This document shows positions 1-8,367 of a stretch of 64,000 nucleotides of DNA, in pieces. Origin of the DNA: Methylobacterium sp. Leaf104 (GTDB lineage: Bacteria; Pseudomonadota; Alphaproteobacteria; Rhizobiales; Beijerinckiaceae); NCBI RefSeq assembly GCF_001422885.1, contig NZ_LMMZ01000041.1:62001-126000 (forward strand). Direction: 5' to 3'. The translations under genes were made by a program, and so were the position numbers. The first letter of the stretch is position 1; each line of letters begins with the position of its first letter. Under the pieces are notes generated by a model. The model had not been told where the DNA came from, ran no database searches, and saw only the letters and a list, made by a program, of their open reading frames with translations.

Positions 1-2880
1 GGCACCGACCCGTACTGGGGCCGCTCGCGGGTGCTCGAATACCTCAACGCCGCGGCGAGCCGCCTGCCGGCCGGGGTAACCCCGACACTCGGCCCCGACG
101 CCACGGGCGTGGGTTGGGTCTACCAGTACGTCGTCGTCGCAAAGGAACGGACGCTCGCCGAGCTTCGCTCCCTGCAGGACTGGGTGGTCCGGTTCGGGGC
201 CTCGCGGGCAGAGGGCGTCGCCGAGGTCGCCGGCGTCGGCGGCTTCGTCAAGCAGTACAACGTCGTGGTCGACCCGAACCGGCTTCGTGCCCAGGGCATC
301 TCCCTCAACAAGCTCCGGGACGCAATCCGGTCGAGCAACGCCGACGTCGGCGGCCGCACGGTCGAGCTCTCCGAGTTCGAGTTCATGGTCCGCGGTCGCG
401 GCTACCTGAGGGGCGTCGCCGACATCGAGAACATCGTCCTCAAGACTTCCGGCGGCACGCCGCTGCGGGTCCGGGACGTCGCCCGGGTCGAGCTCGGACC
501 GGACGAGCGTCGGGGCATCACCGAGATGAACGGCGAGGGCGAGGTCGCCGGCGGCATCGTCCTGCAGCGCTTCGGCGCGAACGCGCTGAACGTCATCGAG
601 GGCGTGAAGGCGAAGCTTGCGGAGGTGGCGAAAAGCCTGCCCGCGGGCACCGAGATCCTGCCGGTCTACGACCGCTCCCAGCTCATCGACGCGGCCATCG
701 ACACCCTGCGGCACACGCTGGTCGAGGAGAGCGTCGTCGTCTCGCTCGTGTGCGTCGTGTTCCTGCTGCATGTGAGGAGCGCGCTCGTCGCCATCCTGAT
801 GCTGCCGGTCGGGATCCTGATGGCGTTCGTCGGCATGCGAGCCCTGGGTCTCGGCGCCAACATCATGAGCCTGGGCGGCATCGCCATCGCGGTCGGCGCC
901 ATGATCGACGCCGCCATCGTGATGATCGAGAACGCCCACAAGCACCTGGAACGGGCGCCGCCAGGCAAGCCGCGGACGGAGATCCTGGTGGAGGCGGCGT
1001 CCGAGGTCGGCCCATCCCTGTTCTTCTCGCTCCTCATCATCACGGTCAGCTTCCTGCCGATCTTCACACTGGAGAGCCAGGAAGGCCGGCTGTTCGGGCC
1101 GCTGGCCTTCACCAAGACCTTCGCCATGGCGGCAGCCGCGATCCTGTCGGTGACCTTGGTCCCCGCGCTGATGGTGCTGTTCGTGCGGGGCCGGATCATC
1201 CCGGAGCACAGGAACCCGCTGAACCGGCTCCTGATCTGGCTCTACCGGCCGCTCATCGCGGGCGTCCTGCGGGCGCGGGTGCTGACTGTCCTGCTCGCCC
1301 TCGGGGTGCTGGCGGCGACCGTGTGGCCGGCCCGTCAGCTCGGCTCGGAGTTCATGCCCGACCTCAACGAGGGCACGCTGATGTACATGCCGACGACCCT
1401 GCCGGGCCTGTCGGTGACCAAGGCCGGCGAGCTCCTCGCGACCCAGGACCGCATCATAAAATCCTTCCCGGAGGTAGCCTCGGTCTACGGCAAGGCGGGC
1501 CGCGCCAACACCGCGACCGACCCGGCGCCGATGGAGATGTTCGAGACGGTCATCGCGCTGAAGCCGCCGTCCGAGTGGCGCCCCGGCGTGACGCTGGCGA
1601 GCCTCAAGGCCGAGATGGACAAGGCCCTGCAGTTCCCGGGCGTGTCGAATGCATGGACGCAGCCGATCCGCGCCCGCATCGACATGCTCTCGACCGGCAT
1701 TCGCACGCCCGTCGGCATCAAGGTGCTGGGCACCGACCTTAAGGAGATGGAAGGGGTCGCTCGCCAGGTCGAGGCGGTGGTGCGCAACGTGCCGGGCACG
1801 TCGAGCGCCTACGCCGAGCGGGTCATCGGCGGCTACTTCCTCGACATCACGCCGGACCGGGAGGCGCTCGGGCGCTACGGGCTGATGGTCGGGGACGTGC
1901 AGGACGTCATCGCGACGGCGCTTGGCGGCCAGAGCGTGACGAACACCGTCGAGGGACGCGAACGCTACACCGTCAACGTCCGCTACCCCCGGGCCTTCCG
2001 GTCCGATCCGCGGGCCATCGCCGACGAGGTGCAGGTGCCACTCCCGGCTGGGGGCACGGTGCCGTTGCGCGAGGTCGCCAAGGTCGAACTCACCCGGGGC
2101 CCGACCTCGATCCGCACGGAGAACGGACAGCTTGCGGTCTACATCTTCGTCGACATCAATGGGCGCGACCTCGGCGGCTACGTGGCCGAGGCGCGCAAGG
2201 CCGTGGTGGACGAGGTCAAGCTCCCACAGGGCACGACCCTGCAGTGGAGCGGGCAGTACGAATACCTGGAGCGGGCCGAGGCGCGCCTGAAGGTCGTGGT
2301 GCCGCTGACGCTGCTCGTCGTGTTCCTGCTGCTGTTCATCAACTTCCGGCGCCTGACCGAGACGCTCATCGTCATGCTGTCGCTGCCGTTCGCCCTGGTC
2401 GGCGGCATCTGGCTGATGTGGTGGATGGGCTTCAACATGTCGGTGGCCGTGGCGGTGGGCTTCATCGCGCTCGCCGGCGTCGCCGCCGAGACAGGGGTGA
2501 TCATGCTGGTCTACCTCGACCACGCGCTCGACGAGGTCCGGGCCGCCTGCGCACGCGAGGGGCGGCCCCTGAACCGCGAGGACCTGCGGCGGGCGATCAT
2601 GGTCGGTGCGGTCGAGCGGGTTCGCCCGAAGATGATGACCGTGACCGCCATCATGGCCGGCCTGATCCCGATCCTGTGGAGCACGGGCGCCGGCTCCGAA
2701 GTGATGCAGCGCATCGCCGTGCCGATGATCGGCGGGATGGTGTCCTCGACCGTGCTGACGCTGGTCGTCATCCCGGCGGTCTACGCCCTCGTGAAGGGAT
2801 GGGGTCTGTCCGCGGCCGCCGAGACGCCGGCGAGCGTCGCCCCGGCCGAACGACCCGCTTACCGCGAGGCGGCGGAGTAG
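1..2880 (+). CDS. cusA: CusA-type Cu(I)/Ag(I) efflux RND permease, 3' part
   Basis: Inner-membrane pump of a tripartite heavy-metal efflux (HME-RND) system that moves copper or silver out of the cell by proton antiport. The reading frame is open from base 1, so the 5' end lies outside the window; about 959 codons remain of a family usually near 1040-1050. The TM4 segment reads AVGAMIDAAIVMIEN (about residues 298-312), the HME4 form typical of monovalent-metal pumps, unlike the DFGLIVDG form in the pump at 9010. The periplasmic segment IDMLSTGI contains the methionine that aligns with metal-ligand Met573 of E. coli CusA. The C-terminal hydrophobic block includes GTGAGSEVMQRIA. The next genes (copper-binding protein, CueR-like regulator) support a copper role. 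Confidence 0.93.
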   Translation, partial: GTDPYWGRSRVLEYLNAAASRLPAGVTPTLGPDATGVGWVYQYVVVAKERTLAELRSLQDWVVRFGASRAEGVAEVAGVGGFVKQYNVVVDPNRLRAQGISLNKLRDAIRSSNADVGGRTVELSEFEFMVRGRGYLRGVADIENIVLKTSGGTPLRVRDVARVELGPDERRGITEMNGEGEVAGGIVLQRFGANALNVIEGVKAKLAEVAKSLPAGTEILPVYDRSQLIDAAIDTLRHTLVEESVVVSLVCVVFLLHVRSALVAILMLPVGILMAFVGMRALGLGANIMSLGGIAIAVGAMIDAAIVMIENAHKHLERAPPGKPRTEILVEAASEVGPSLFFSLLIITVSFLPIFTLESQEGRLFGPLAFTKTFAMAAAAILSVTLVPALMVLFVRGRIIPEHRNPLNRLLIWLYRPLIAGVLRARVLTVLLALGVLAATVWPARQLGSEFMPDLNEGTLMYMPTTLPGLSVTKAGELLATQDRIIKSFPEVASVYGKAGRANTATDPAPMEMFETVIALKPPSEWRPGVTLASLKAEMDKALQFPGVSNAWTQPIRARIDMLSTGIRTPVGIKVLGTDLKEMEGVARQVEAVVRNVPGTSSAYAERVIGGYFLDITPDREALGRYGLMVGDVQDVIATALGGQSVTNTVEGRERYTVNVRYPRAFRSDPRAIADEVQVPLPAGGTVPLREVAKVELTRGPTSIRTENGQLAVYIFVDINGRDLGGYVAEARKAVVDEVKLPQGTTLQWSGQYEYLERAEARLKVVVPLTLLVVFLLLFINFRRLTETLIVMLSLPFALVGGIWLMWWMGFNMSVAVAVGFIALAGVAAETGVIMLVYLDHALDEVRAACAREGRPLNREDLRRAIMVGAVERVRPKMMTVTAIMAGLIPILWSTGAGSEVMQRIAVPMIGGMVSSTVLTLVVIPAVYALVKGWGLSAAAETPASVAPAERPAYREAAE

Positions 2881-3040
2881 GCGCTTGCGGACGGATTGAG
2901 TATCCCGGGCATGAGAGAAGGAATTTATTAGAACGAACTATAGCCGTCTGAGTTGACAGAATGAGCAAGGCAATACTGGAGGGGTACTGTCATCCAGTGC
3001 TGACGCTCGTTTCTTTTTGTCTAACATCAAGGAGCTTCAC

Positions 3041-3373
3041 ATGAGCAATATGTCGAGCGAGATGCAGTCCTGCATCGACGAATGTCTTCGCTGCTACCAG
3101 ACCTGCCTCGGCATGGCCTCGAACCGCTGCCTGCCGGCCGGCGGCAAGCACGTCGAGCCCGAGCACTTCCGCCTGATGCTGGCCTGCGCCGAGATGTGCC
3201 GGACGTCGGCGCACTTCATGCTGATCGGGACGAGGCATCACAAGCACACCTGCGCCGAGTGCGCCGACGTCTGCGAGGATTGTGCCCGAAGCTGCGAGCA
3301 GGTCGGCGACATGCAGCATTGCGTCGAGCAGTGCCGCCGCTGCGCCGAGAGCTGCCGGAAGATGGCTGCCTGA
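3041..3373 (+). CDS. Four-helix-bundle copper-binding protein (DUF326, Csp-like)
   Basis: A 110-residue Cys-rich protein with repeated C-x3-C and C-x2-C spacings (CIDECLRCYQTC, CAECADVCEDCARSC, CVEQCRRCAESC) plus His and Met. This is the pattern of the copper storage proteins that line a four-helix bundle with Cys to hold many Cu(I) ions. There is no signal peptide, so it would act in the cytosol (Csp3-like) as a Cu buffer. The ATG at 3041 is chosen because AAGGAG lies 6 bases upstream; an in-frame TTG at 3017 would add eight residues without a ribosome site. It follows cusA by 160 bases, a gap holding a TTGACA box at 2953 and a loose TGACAG/CTGTCA dyad, so it may have its own promoter. Confidence 0.88.
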   Translation: MSNMSSEMQSCIDECLRCYQTCLGMASNRCLPAGGKHVEPEHFRLMLACAEMCRTSAHFMLIGTRHHKHTCAECADVCEDCARSCEQVGDMQHCVEQCRRCAESCRKMAA

Positions 3374-3401
3374 CCGAAGCGCCGCCGGGGCCGGTTCGGA
3401 C

Positions 3402-3875
3402 TCAGCGACCGGCCACGGCCTTCCGGCGCGGTGCGGGGGGCGGCATCGCCCCCGGGGAGGCGCCCGGATGGCAGGGCGGGACGTTCGCCCCGGTCTCCAG
3501 GCTGGCGATGATCGGGCAGTCCGGCCGGCCGTCGCCATCGCAGGCGTCGGCCAGGGACCGGAGGGCGTTCGCCATCTCGTTGAGTTGGCGGGCCCGCTGT
3601 TCGAGCTCCTTCACGTGGGCCCTCGCGATGGCCTTCACCTCGGCGTTGCTGCGGGCAGGGTCGCTCCAGAGCCCGAGCAGCACCCGGATGCGGTCCAGCG
3701 AGAAGCCCAGGTCCCGGGCGTGCCGGATGAAGCCGAGCCGGTGCAGGTCGGCGGTGCCATAATCGCGATAGCCGCTGTCGCGCCGGTCCGCCGGGGGCAC
3801 GAGCCCGATGCTCTCGTAGTGCCGGATCATCTTGGCCGAGACCCCGGAGGCCCGGCTCGCCTCGCCAATGTTCAT
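3402..3875 (-). CDS. cueR: CueR/HmrR-like MerR-family copper regulator
   Basis: A 157-residue MerR-family activator: winged helix-turn-helix at residues 1-70, long dimerisation helix about 78-110, and a metal loop. The loop has C112 and C120 in the context ACDGDGRPDCPII, the same positions and spacing as the Cu(I)-binding cysteines of E. coli CueR. At the position of CueR Ser77, which marks monovalent-metal sensors, this protein has Asn77 preceded by Ser76; it is not Cys, so divalent sensing is unlikely. The ATG at 3875 is preceded by GGAGGG; longer in-frame starts would run through its own operator. The gene is convergent with the copper-binding protein gene and divergent from the glutaredoxin-MauE gene. 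The C-terminal Pro/Ala tail is not part of the core family. Confidence 0.87.
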   Translation of the reverse strand: MNIGEASRASGVSAKMIRHYESIGLVPPADRRDSGYRDYGTADLHRLGFIRHARDLGFSLDRIRVLLGLWSDPARSNAEVKAIARAHVKELEQRARQLNEMANALRSLADACDGDGRPDCPIIASLETGANVPPCHPGASPGAMPPPAPRRKAVAGR

Positions 3876-3891
3876 CGTGAGAGTCCCTCCG

Positions 3892-3922
3892 TTGACCTTC
3901 CTATGATGGGAAGGTGCAGGAA
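3892..3922 (+). promoter_or_regulatory. CueR-type promoter and operator
   Basis: A perfect dyad ACCTTCC-N7-GGAAGGT occupies 3895-3915. It overlaps a -35 box TTGACC (3892-3897) and a weak -10 (CAGGAA, 3917-3922) separated by 19 bases, the over-long spacer that MerR-family activators correct by DNA distortion. The half-sites match known CueR boxes (E. coli copA uses ACCTTCC/GGAAGGT). The orientation serves the glutaredoxin-MauE gene at 4013; the dyad also sits just upstream of the cueR ribosome site, so autoregulation is likely. Confidence 0.85.
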
Positions 3923-4012
3923 GGTCCGCAAGCCCAATCGGCCGCTGCCCGCACCCTGCTTCCACTTCGAGGCCCGGACGGCATCGCGCCCCGACAACCC
4001 ACGGAGTTTCCG

Positions 4013-4762
4013 ATGCAAGCCACCGCGTCCCGCAAGGCCGTCCTGTACCGCATGATGATGCCGCAGCACACGTGCCCCTACGGCCTCAAGGCGAAGGACC
4101 TCCTCGAACGCCAGGGCTTCCAGGTGGAGGACCATTGGCTGACCACCCGCGAGGAGACCGACCGCTTCAAGGCCGAGCATGCGGTCAAGTCGACGCCCCA
4201 GACCTTCATCAACGGCGAGCGCGTCGGGGGTTTCGACGACCTCAGGCGGCATTTCGGCCAGGCCGCCAACGACCCGAACGCGACGACCTACACGCCGGTG
4301 GTGGCGGTGTTCTCGATGACCGCGCTGATGGCGCTCGCGGCGAGCTACGCCGTGTACGGCACGCCCCTGACGGTCCGGGCGGGCGAGTGGTACATCGCCT
4401 TCAGCATGTGCGTCCTCGCCCTCCTCAAGCTGCAGGACGTCGAGACCTTCTCGTCGATGTTCCTCGGCTACGACCTGCTGGCCAAGCGCTGGGTGCGCTA
4501 CGCCTACGCCTACCCGTTCCTGGAGGGCATCGCCGGCGTCCTGATGGTGGCCGGCGCCCTTAACTGGCTGTCGATCCCCGTGGCCCTGTTCATCGGCACC
4601 ATCGGCGCGGTCTCGGTGTTCAAGGCGGTCTACGTCGACAAGCGCGAGATCAAGTGCGCCTGCGTCGGCGGATCGAGCAAGGTGCCGCTCGGCTTCGTCT
4701 CGTTGACCGAGAATGTGATGATGGTCGCCATGGCCGTCTGGATGCTGGCGATGGGGCATTGA
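4013..4762 (+). CDS. Glutaredoxin-MauE/DoxX-like fusion membrane protein
   Basis: A 249-residue fusion. Residues about 8-85 are a glutaredoxin fold with the motif CPYG (Cys21), the cis-Pro turn STPQTFING and GGFDDL, which bind glutathione. The active site has a single Cys, as in monothiol glutaredoxins. From about residue 95 there are four hydrophobic helices of the MauE/DoxX type, ending with a CAC motif between the last two helices (KREIKCACVGG). MauE-like domains are linked to disulfide or quinone-coupled redox work; here the pair may handle thiol damage or metal delivery under copper stress, which is inference. The ATG at 4013 follows ACGGAG. It is the first gene behind the CueR-type promoter and lies 5 bases from the DUF4396 gene. 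Confidence 0.85.
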   Translation: MQATASRKAVLYRMMMPQHTCPYGLKAKDLLERQGFQVEDHWLTTREETDRFKAEHAVKSTPQTFINGERVGGFDDLRRHFGQAANDPNATTYTPVVAVFSMTALMALAASYAVYGTPLTVRAGEWYIAFSMCVLALLKLQDVETFSSMFLGYDLLAKRWVRYAYAYPFLEGIAGVLMVAGALNWLSIPVALFIGTIGAVSVFKAVYVDKREIKCACVGGSSKVPLGFVSLTENVMMVAMAVWMLAMGH

Positions 4763-4767
4763 GCGGC

Positions 4768-5511
4768 ATGGCCACGACGTTCCCCGCCTGGCTCCACGCG
4801 CTCTCGATCCTGGCCCTGCTGCTCGGGGCCGCCTGCTCGTTGCTGCTGTCGGTGCAGGTCATTCGGCATCCGCAGCACATGACCGTGATGAACGTGGTCT
4901 GGCCGGTCAGCGCCTTGTTCGGCACGGTGGTCGTGGTCTGGGCCTACTTTCGCTATGGCCGCCTCGCGACCATGGAGGCGCATCACCGCGCGATGGAGCG
5001 GGACGAGAAGCCGCCGAACATGACGCAAACGCCGTTCCCGGTGATGGTGGGCAAGGGCGCGCTCCACTGCGGGAGCGGCTGCATGCTGGGCGACGTCGCC
5101 GCCGAGTGGCTCGCCTTCCTGGCGCCGGTGGTGGCGGTCTGGTTCGGCTGGCAGTCGCTGTTCGAGGAGAAGATGTACGCGGTCTGGGCGCTGGACTTCG
5201 TCTTCGCCTTCGGGCTTGGGATCGTGTTCCAGTATTACGCCATCGTGCCGATGCGCGGGCTCTCCCCGGGCCGGGGCATCGTCGCCGCGCTCAAGGCCGA
5301 CACCTTGTCGCTGATCGCCTGGCAGGTCGGCATGTACGGCTTCATGGCGCTCGCGCAGTTCGCCGTGTTCCCGCACCTTGCCGGTCAACGGGCGCCGGTG
5401 AACTCAGTTGAGTTCTGGTTCGCCATGCAGGTCGCCGTGGTCGCGGGATTCATGACCAGCTACCCGGTGAACTGGTGGCTCGTCGGCTCCAGCATCAAGG
5501 AGCGGATGTAA
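4768..5511 (+). CDS. DUF4396 multi-pass membrane protein
   Basis: A 247-residue integral membrane protein with about seven hydrophobic segments. It contains the DUF4396 hallmark CGSGCMLGD (about residue 98) and conserved His-rich and aromatic loops (ALHCGSGC, YPVNWW). No reaction is established for the family; it is repeatedly seen near copper and thiol genes, and a Cys pair next to a membrane helix fits metal or disulfide handling. The start at 4768 sits 5 bases after the preceding stop, implying translational coupling to the glutaredoxin-MauE gene in a two-gene copper-induced operon. Confidence 0.8.
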   Translation: MATTFPAWLHALSILALLLGAACSLLLSVQVIRHPQHMTVMNVVWPVSALFGTVVVVWAYFRYGRLATMEAHHRAMERDEKPPNMTQTPFPVMVGKGALHCGSGCMLGDVAAEWLAFLAPVVAVWFGWQSLFEEKMYAVWALDFVFAFGLGIVFQYYAIVPMRGLSPGRGIVAALKADTLSLIAWQVGMYGFMALAQFAVFPHLAGQRAPVNSVEFWFAMQVAVVAGFMTSYPVNWWLVGSSIKERM

Positions 5512-5578
5512 GCTCGCTTCCGCCAGGCCGCGCGACCTGCCTGCCTTGAGGTCCGTCGTTTTAATAGAGAAGGAATAA

Positions 5579-5596
5579 GGGGCCCCGAAGGGCCCC
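5579..5596 (-). terminator. Hairpin between convergent DUF4396 and His-rich genes
   Basis: A 7-bp perfect stem GGGGCCC/GGGCCCC with a CGAA tetraloop. Read on the minus strand it is followed by a T-rich run (CCTTATTCCTT), so it best serves the minus-strand His-rich gene; it could also stop plus-strand transcripts. Confidence 0.6.
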
Positions 5597-5603
5597 TGGA
5601 CGA

Positions 5604-5870
5604 TCACATGCGGTGGTGGCGATGACCATGACCGTGGCGCATCATGTGGCCGCGGTGGTGATGGTGGCGCATCATGTGGCCGTGCCCGTGACGATGGCCC
5701 ATCATGCGGCCATGGCCGCGGTGGCCGTGCATCCCGTCCATGCGGACGTCGACGATGCTGGTCTGGGCCTCGACGGCGCCGACCATGCCCGGGGCTGCCG
5801 ACGCGGGGGCGGCGATGCCGATGGCGCCGAGCGCGGCCAGGGCAGCGACGGCGAAAAGGGACTTCCTCAT
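5604..5870 (-). CDS. Small exported His/Met-rich protein
   Basis: An 88-residue protein with a clear Sec signal peptide (MRKSLFAVAALAALGAIGIA, cleavage near ASA-AP at about residue 26). The mature part is mostly His, Met, Gly and Arg, with repeats such as GHGHMMRH. Such tails bind Ni, Cu or Zn, so a periplasmic metal buffer is likely; no named family is recognised. The ATG at 5870 is preceded by GAGGAAG; upstream in-frame codons give low-quality sequence. It is downstream of the ZntA-type ATPase gene on the same strand, with about 230 bases between. Confidence 0.7.
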   Translation of the reverse strand: MRKSLFAVAALAALGAIGIAAPASAAPGMVGAVEAQTSIVDVRMDGMHGHRGHGRMMGHRHGHGHMMRHHHHRGHMMRHGHGHRHHRM

Positions 5871-6102
5871 GGGGGCTTCCTCGTGGGTTGTTGGTGGCTC
5901 GGTCTCGCCCGAGCCGATCATGGGACCGGCACGGACGGTACGGGAGCGACGAGGAACGGCTCCGCTTCTGAGACGGTTCCGTGGGTGCGCAGTCTCCCGG
6001 TCGCCTTGGATAAGGAAAGCTTTTCCGGAAACTCGGCGTCGTGGTTTCCGGCCTCCGGTCACAACGATGGCACCGGCGCGTAGCCAGCACGAAACCGTCG
6101 TC

Positions 6103-8286
6103 TCAGGCCCGAAGCAGGCGAAGGGCGTTGGCCGTCACCAGGACGGTCGCCCCGGTATCCGCCAGAATGGCCGGCCATAGCCCGGTGATGCCGGCGAGTG
6201 TCGTCACCAGGAACACGCCCTTCAGCCCGAGGGAGATGGCCACGTTCTGATGGATGTTGCCGAGCGTCGCCCGGGAGAGCGCCACGAGCGCCGCCACGTC
6301 CGTCACCCGGTCGTTGAGGATGGCCGCATCGGCTGTCTCCAGCGCCGCATCGGTGCCGCCGCCCATCGCGATCCCGACGCTGGCGGAGGCGAGCGCGGGG
6401 GCATCGTTGATGCCGTCGCCGACCATCGCGACCGGCCCGACCTCCTTCAACGCGCCGATCTCGGCGAGCTTGTCGGCCGGCAGCAGGTCGGCCCGGACCG
6501 ATAGTCCCAGGCCCTTGGCGATGGCCTCGCCGGTGCGCCGGTTGTCGCCGGTCAGCATCACGCATTCGACCCCGAGCCGGCGCAGGGCCGCGACGCCGGC
6601 GGCCGCATCCTGTCTGGGCTCGTCCCGGACCGCCACGACGCCGAGCGCCTCTCCGTCCCGAACCACGACGACGGCGGTCTTGCCCGCTTCCTCAAGGGCC
6701 CGCACCGTTGCTTCCGCTTCCGGCGAGAGGCTGGCCAGTGTCGCGGCGTGGCGCGGGGATGCCACCGCGACCGTGCGTCCCGCAACCGTGGCCTGGACGG
6801 CCTTGCCGGGAACCGCACGGGCATCGCGTACGGGGCGCAGGGGGATGGCGTCGGCCTCCGTACGTTCGAGGATCGCACGAGCGATGGGGTGGCTCGATCC
6901 GGCCTCCACCGTCGCCGCGAGCCCGAGCAGGGTGCGATCCGTCATGTCCGGGGCAAATCGGAGGACGTCGGTGACCCTTGGACGCCCTGCCGTGAGCGTC
7001 CCCGTCTTGTCGAACGCGACGGTACGCACCCGTCCGATGGTCTCCAGGGCGGCGCCGCCCTTCACCAGCAGTCCCCGCCGCGCTCCGGCGGCAAGACCCG
7101 AGGCGATGGCGGCCGGGGTCGAGAGCACGAGGGCGCAGGGGCAGGCGATGAGGAGCAACGCCAGTCCGCGATAGATCCAGGTGCCCCAGTCGGCGCCGAG
7201 CAGCAGCGGCGGGCCAAGCGTCGCCAGCGCGGCGACCGCGAAGGCGACCGGGGTGTAGACGGCGCTGAAGCGGTCGATGAACCGGGCGGTCGGCGACTTC
7301 GACGCCTGCGCCTCCTCCACCATGTGCAGGATGCGGGCGACGGTGTTGTCCGACGGCATCCGGGCGACCCTGACCTGCAGGGCCCCGTCCGCATTGACGC
7401 TGCCGGCATAGACGGCGTCCCCGACCTCCTTTGGCCGGGGCACCGATTCCCCCGTGATCGGGGACTCGTCGAGGCTCGACGTGCCGTCCGTGACCTCGCC
7501 GTCCGCAGGGACGCGGTCACCCGGGCGCACCAGCACGGTTTGGCCGATCACCAGGGAGGCGGCCGCCACCTCACGCACGGCGCCGTCCCCCTCGACCAGG
7601 CGCGCCGTCTTCGGCACCAGGCCCACGAGGGCCTTGATGCCGGCCCGGGACCGGCCGGCCGCAAAGCCTTCGAGCATCTCGCCAACGGTGAAGAGGAGGA
7701 CCACCACCGCCGCTTCCTCGGCGGCATGGATGGCGAGCGCCCCGATGGTGGCGACCGACATCAGCATCTCGATGGAGAAGGGCGAGCCGTTGCGGGCGGC
7801 GGCGATGGCGCGGCGTCCGTAGAAGGCGAGACCCAGGAGCGCGCCGGGCCAGTAGGCGTATTCCCCGGCCAGCCCGGGCCGAACCGTCTGCAGGAGAAAT
7901 CCGCTTGCGAACAGGACGGCGATGCCCAGCGCCAAAAGCCCCTTGCGGCTGCGCCAGGCGGGGGTCTCCGCCTCCTCCTCGACGATGGCCGGGGCCGCGA
8001 TACCCGTCGTCTGCGAGCGGGCGAGGTCGGCCGCGATCGGCAGGGACCCGACGCCATAGCCGAGCCCCGTGATCCGGTTCTCCAGGTCCGCCCTGGGCGT
8101 CGAGCCCTCGTCGAGCACGAGGTCGAGGACCTGGGCCGTGTAGTTCACGCGCACGTCGCGGACGCCGGGCAGGCGGGTTACCGCCGTTTCGATCTTGGTC
8201 GCGCAGCTCGGGCAATCCATGCCCTTCACGCGGTAGCGCAGCGCGGCGCCCGCGGGGACCGCTCCCGATGTTCCTAGCCCTGACAT
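6103..8286 (-). CDS. zntA: Heavy-metal P1B-type ATPase (Zn/Cd/Pb exporter, ZntA type)
   Basis: A 727-residue ATP-driven exporter of divalent soft metals. It has an N-terminal HMA domain with GMDCPSC (Cys25, Cys28), eight predicted membrane helices, the transmembrane metal motif CPC (about residues 381-383, ACPCALVLS), the phosphorylated Asp426 in DKTGTLT, and GDGINDAPALA in the hinge. The last helix carries LADTGATVLVTANAL; an Asp at this place is characteristic of Zn/Cd/Pb pumps (P1B-2), not copper pumps. It is transcribed away from the MerR gene at 8368 across a MerR-type promoter oriented to this gene, which supports metal-induced expression. Confidence 0.93.
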   Translation of the reverse strand: MSGLGTSGAVPAGAALRYRVKGMDCPSCATKIETAVTRLPGVRDVRVNYTAQVLDLVLDEGSTPRADLENRITGLGYGVGSLPIAADLARSQTTGIAAPAIVEEEAETPAWRSRKGLLALGIAVLFASGFLLQTVRPGLAGEYAYWPGALLGLAFYGRRAIAAARNGSPFSIEMLMSVATIGALAIHAAEEAAVVVLLFTVGEMLEGFAAGRSRAGIKALVGLVPKTARLVEGDGAVREVAAASLVIGQTVLVRPGDRVPADGEVTDGTSSLDESPITGESVPRPKEVGDAVYAGSVNADGALQVRVARMPSDNTVARILHMVEEAQASKSPTARFIDRFSAVYTPVAFAVAALATLGPPLLLGADWGTWIYRGLALLLIACPCALVLSTPAAIASGLAAGARRGLLVKGGAALETIGRVRTVAFDKTGTLTAGRPRVTDVLRFAPDMTDRTLLGLAATVEAGSSHPIARAILERTEADAIPLRPVRDARAVPGKAVQATVAGRTVAVASPRHAATLASLSPEAEATVRALEEAGKTAVVVVRDGEALGVVAVRDEPRQDAAAGVAALRRLGVECVMLTGDNRRTGEAIAKGLGLSVRADLLPADKLAEIGALKEVGPVAMVGDGINDAPALASASVGIAMGGGTDAALETADAAILNDRVTDVAALVALSRATLGNIHQNVAISLGLKGVFLVTTLAGITGLWPAILADTGATVLVTANALRLLRA

Positions 8287-8332
8287 GGCAAGCTCCGTCG
8301 ACCCGGGCCTCGCGCCGAAGGGTCTGAGGCCC

Positions 8333-8363
8333 TACATGCACCCTGTAGGAACTACAGGGTCAA
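8333..8363 (-). promoter_or_regulatory. MerR-type promoter/operator driving zntA
   Basis: A perfect dyad ACCCTGTAG-N3-CTACAGGGT (8340-8360). On the minus strand it lies between a -35 TTGACC (8358-8363) and a -10 CATGTA (8333-8338) with a 19-base spacer, the MerR-family architecture. The -10 is about 45 bases upstream of the ATPase start. The dyad also sits just ahead of the divergent MerR gene, allowing self-repression. The half-site differs from the copper box at 3892, so the two regulators should not cross-bind. Confidence 0.87.
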
Positions 8364-8367
8364 GGCC

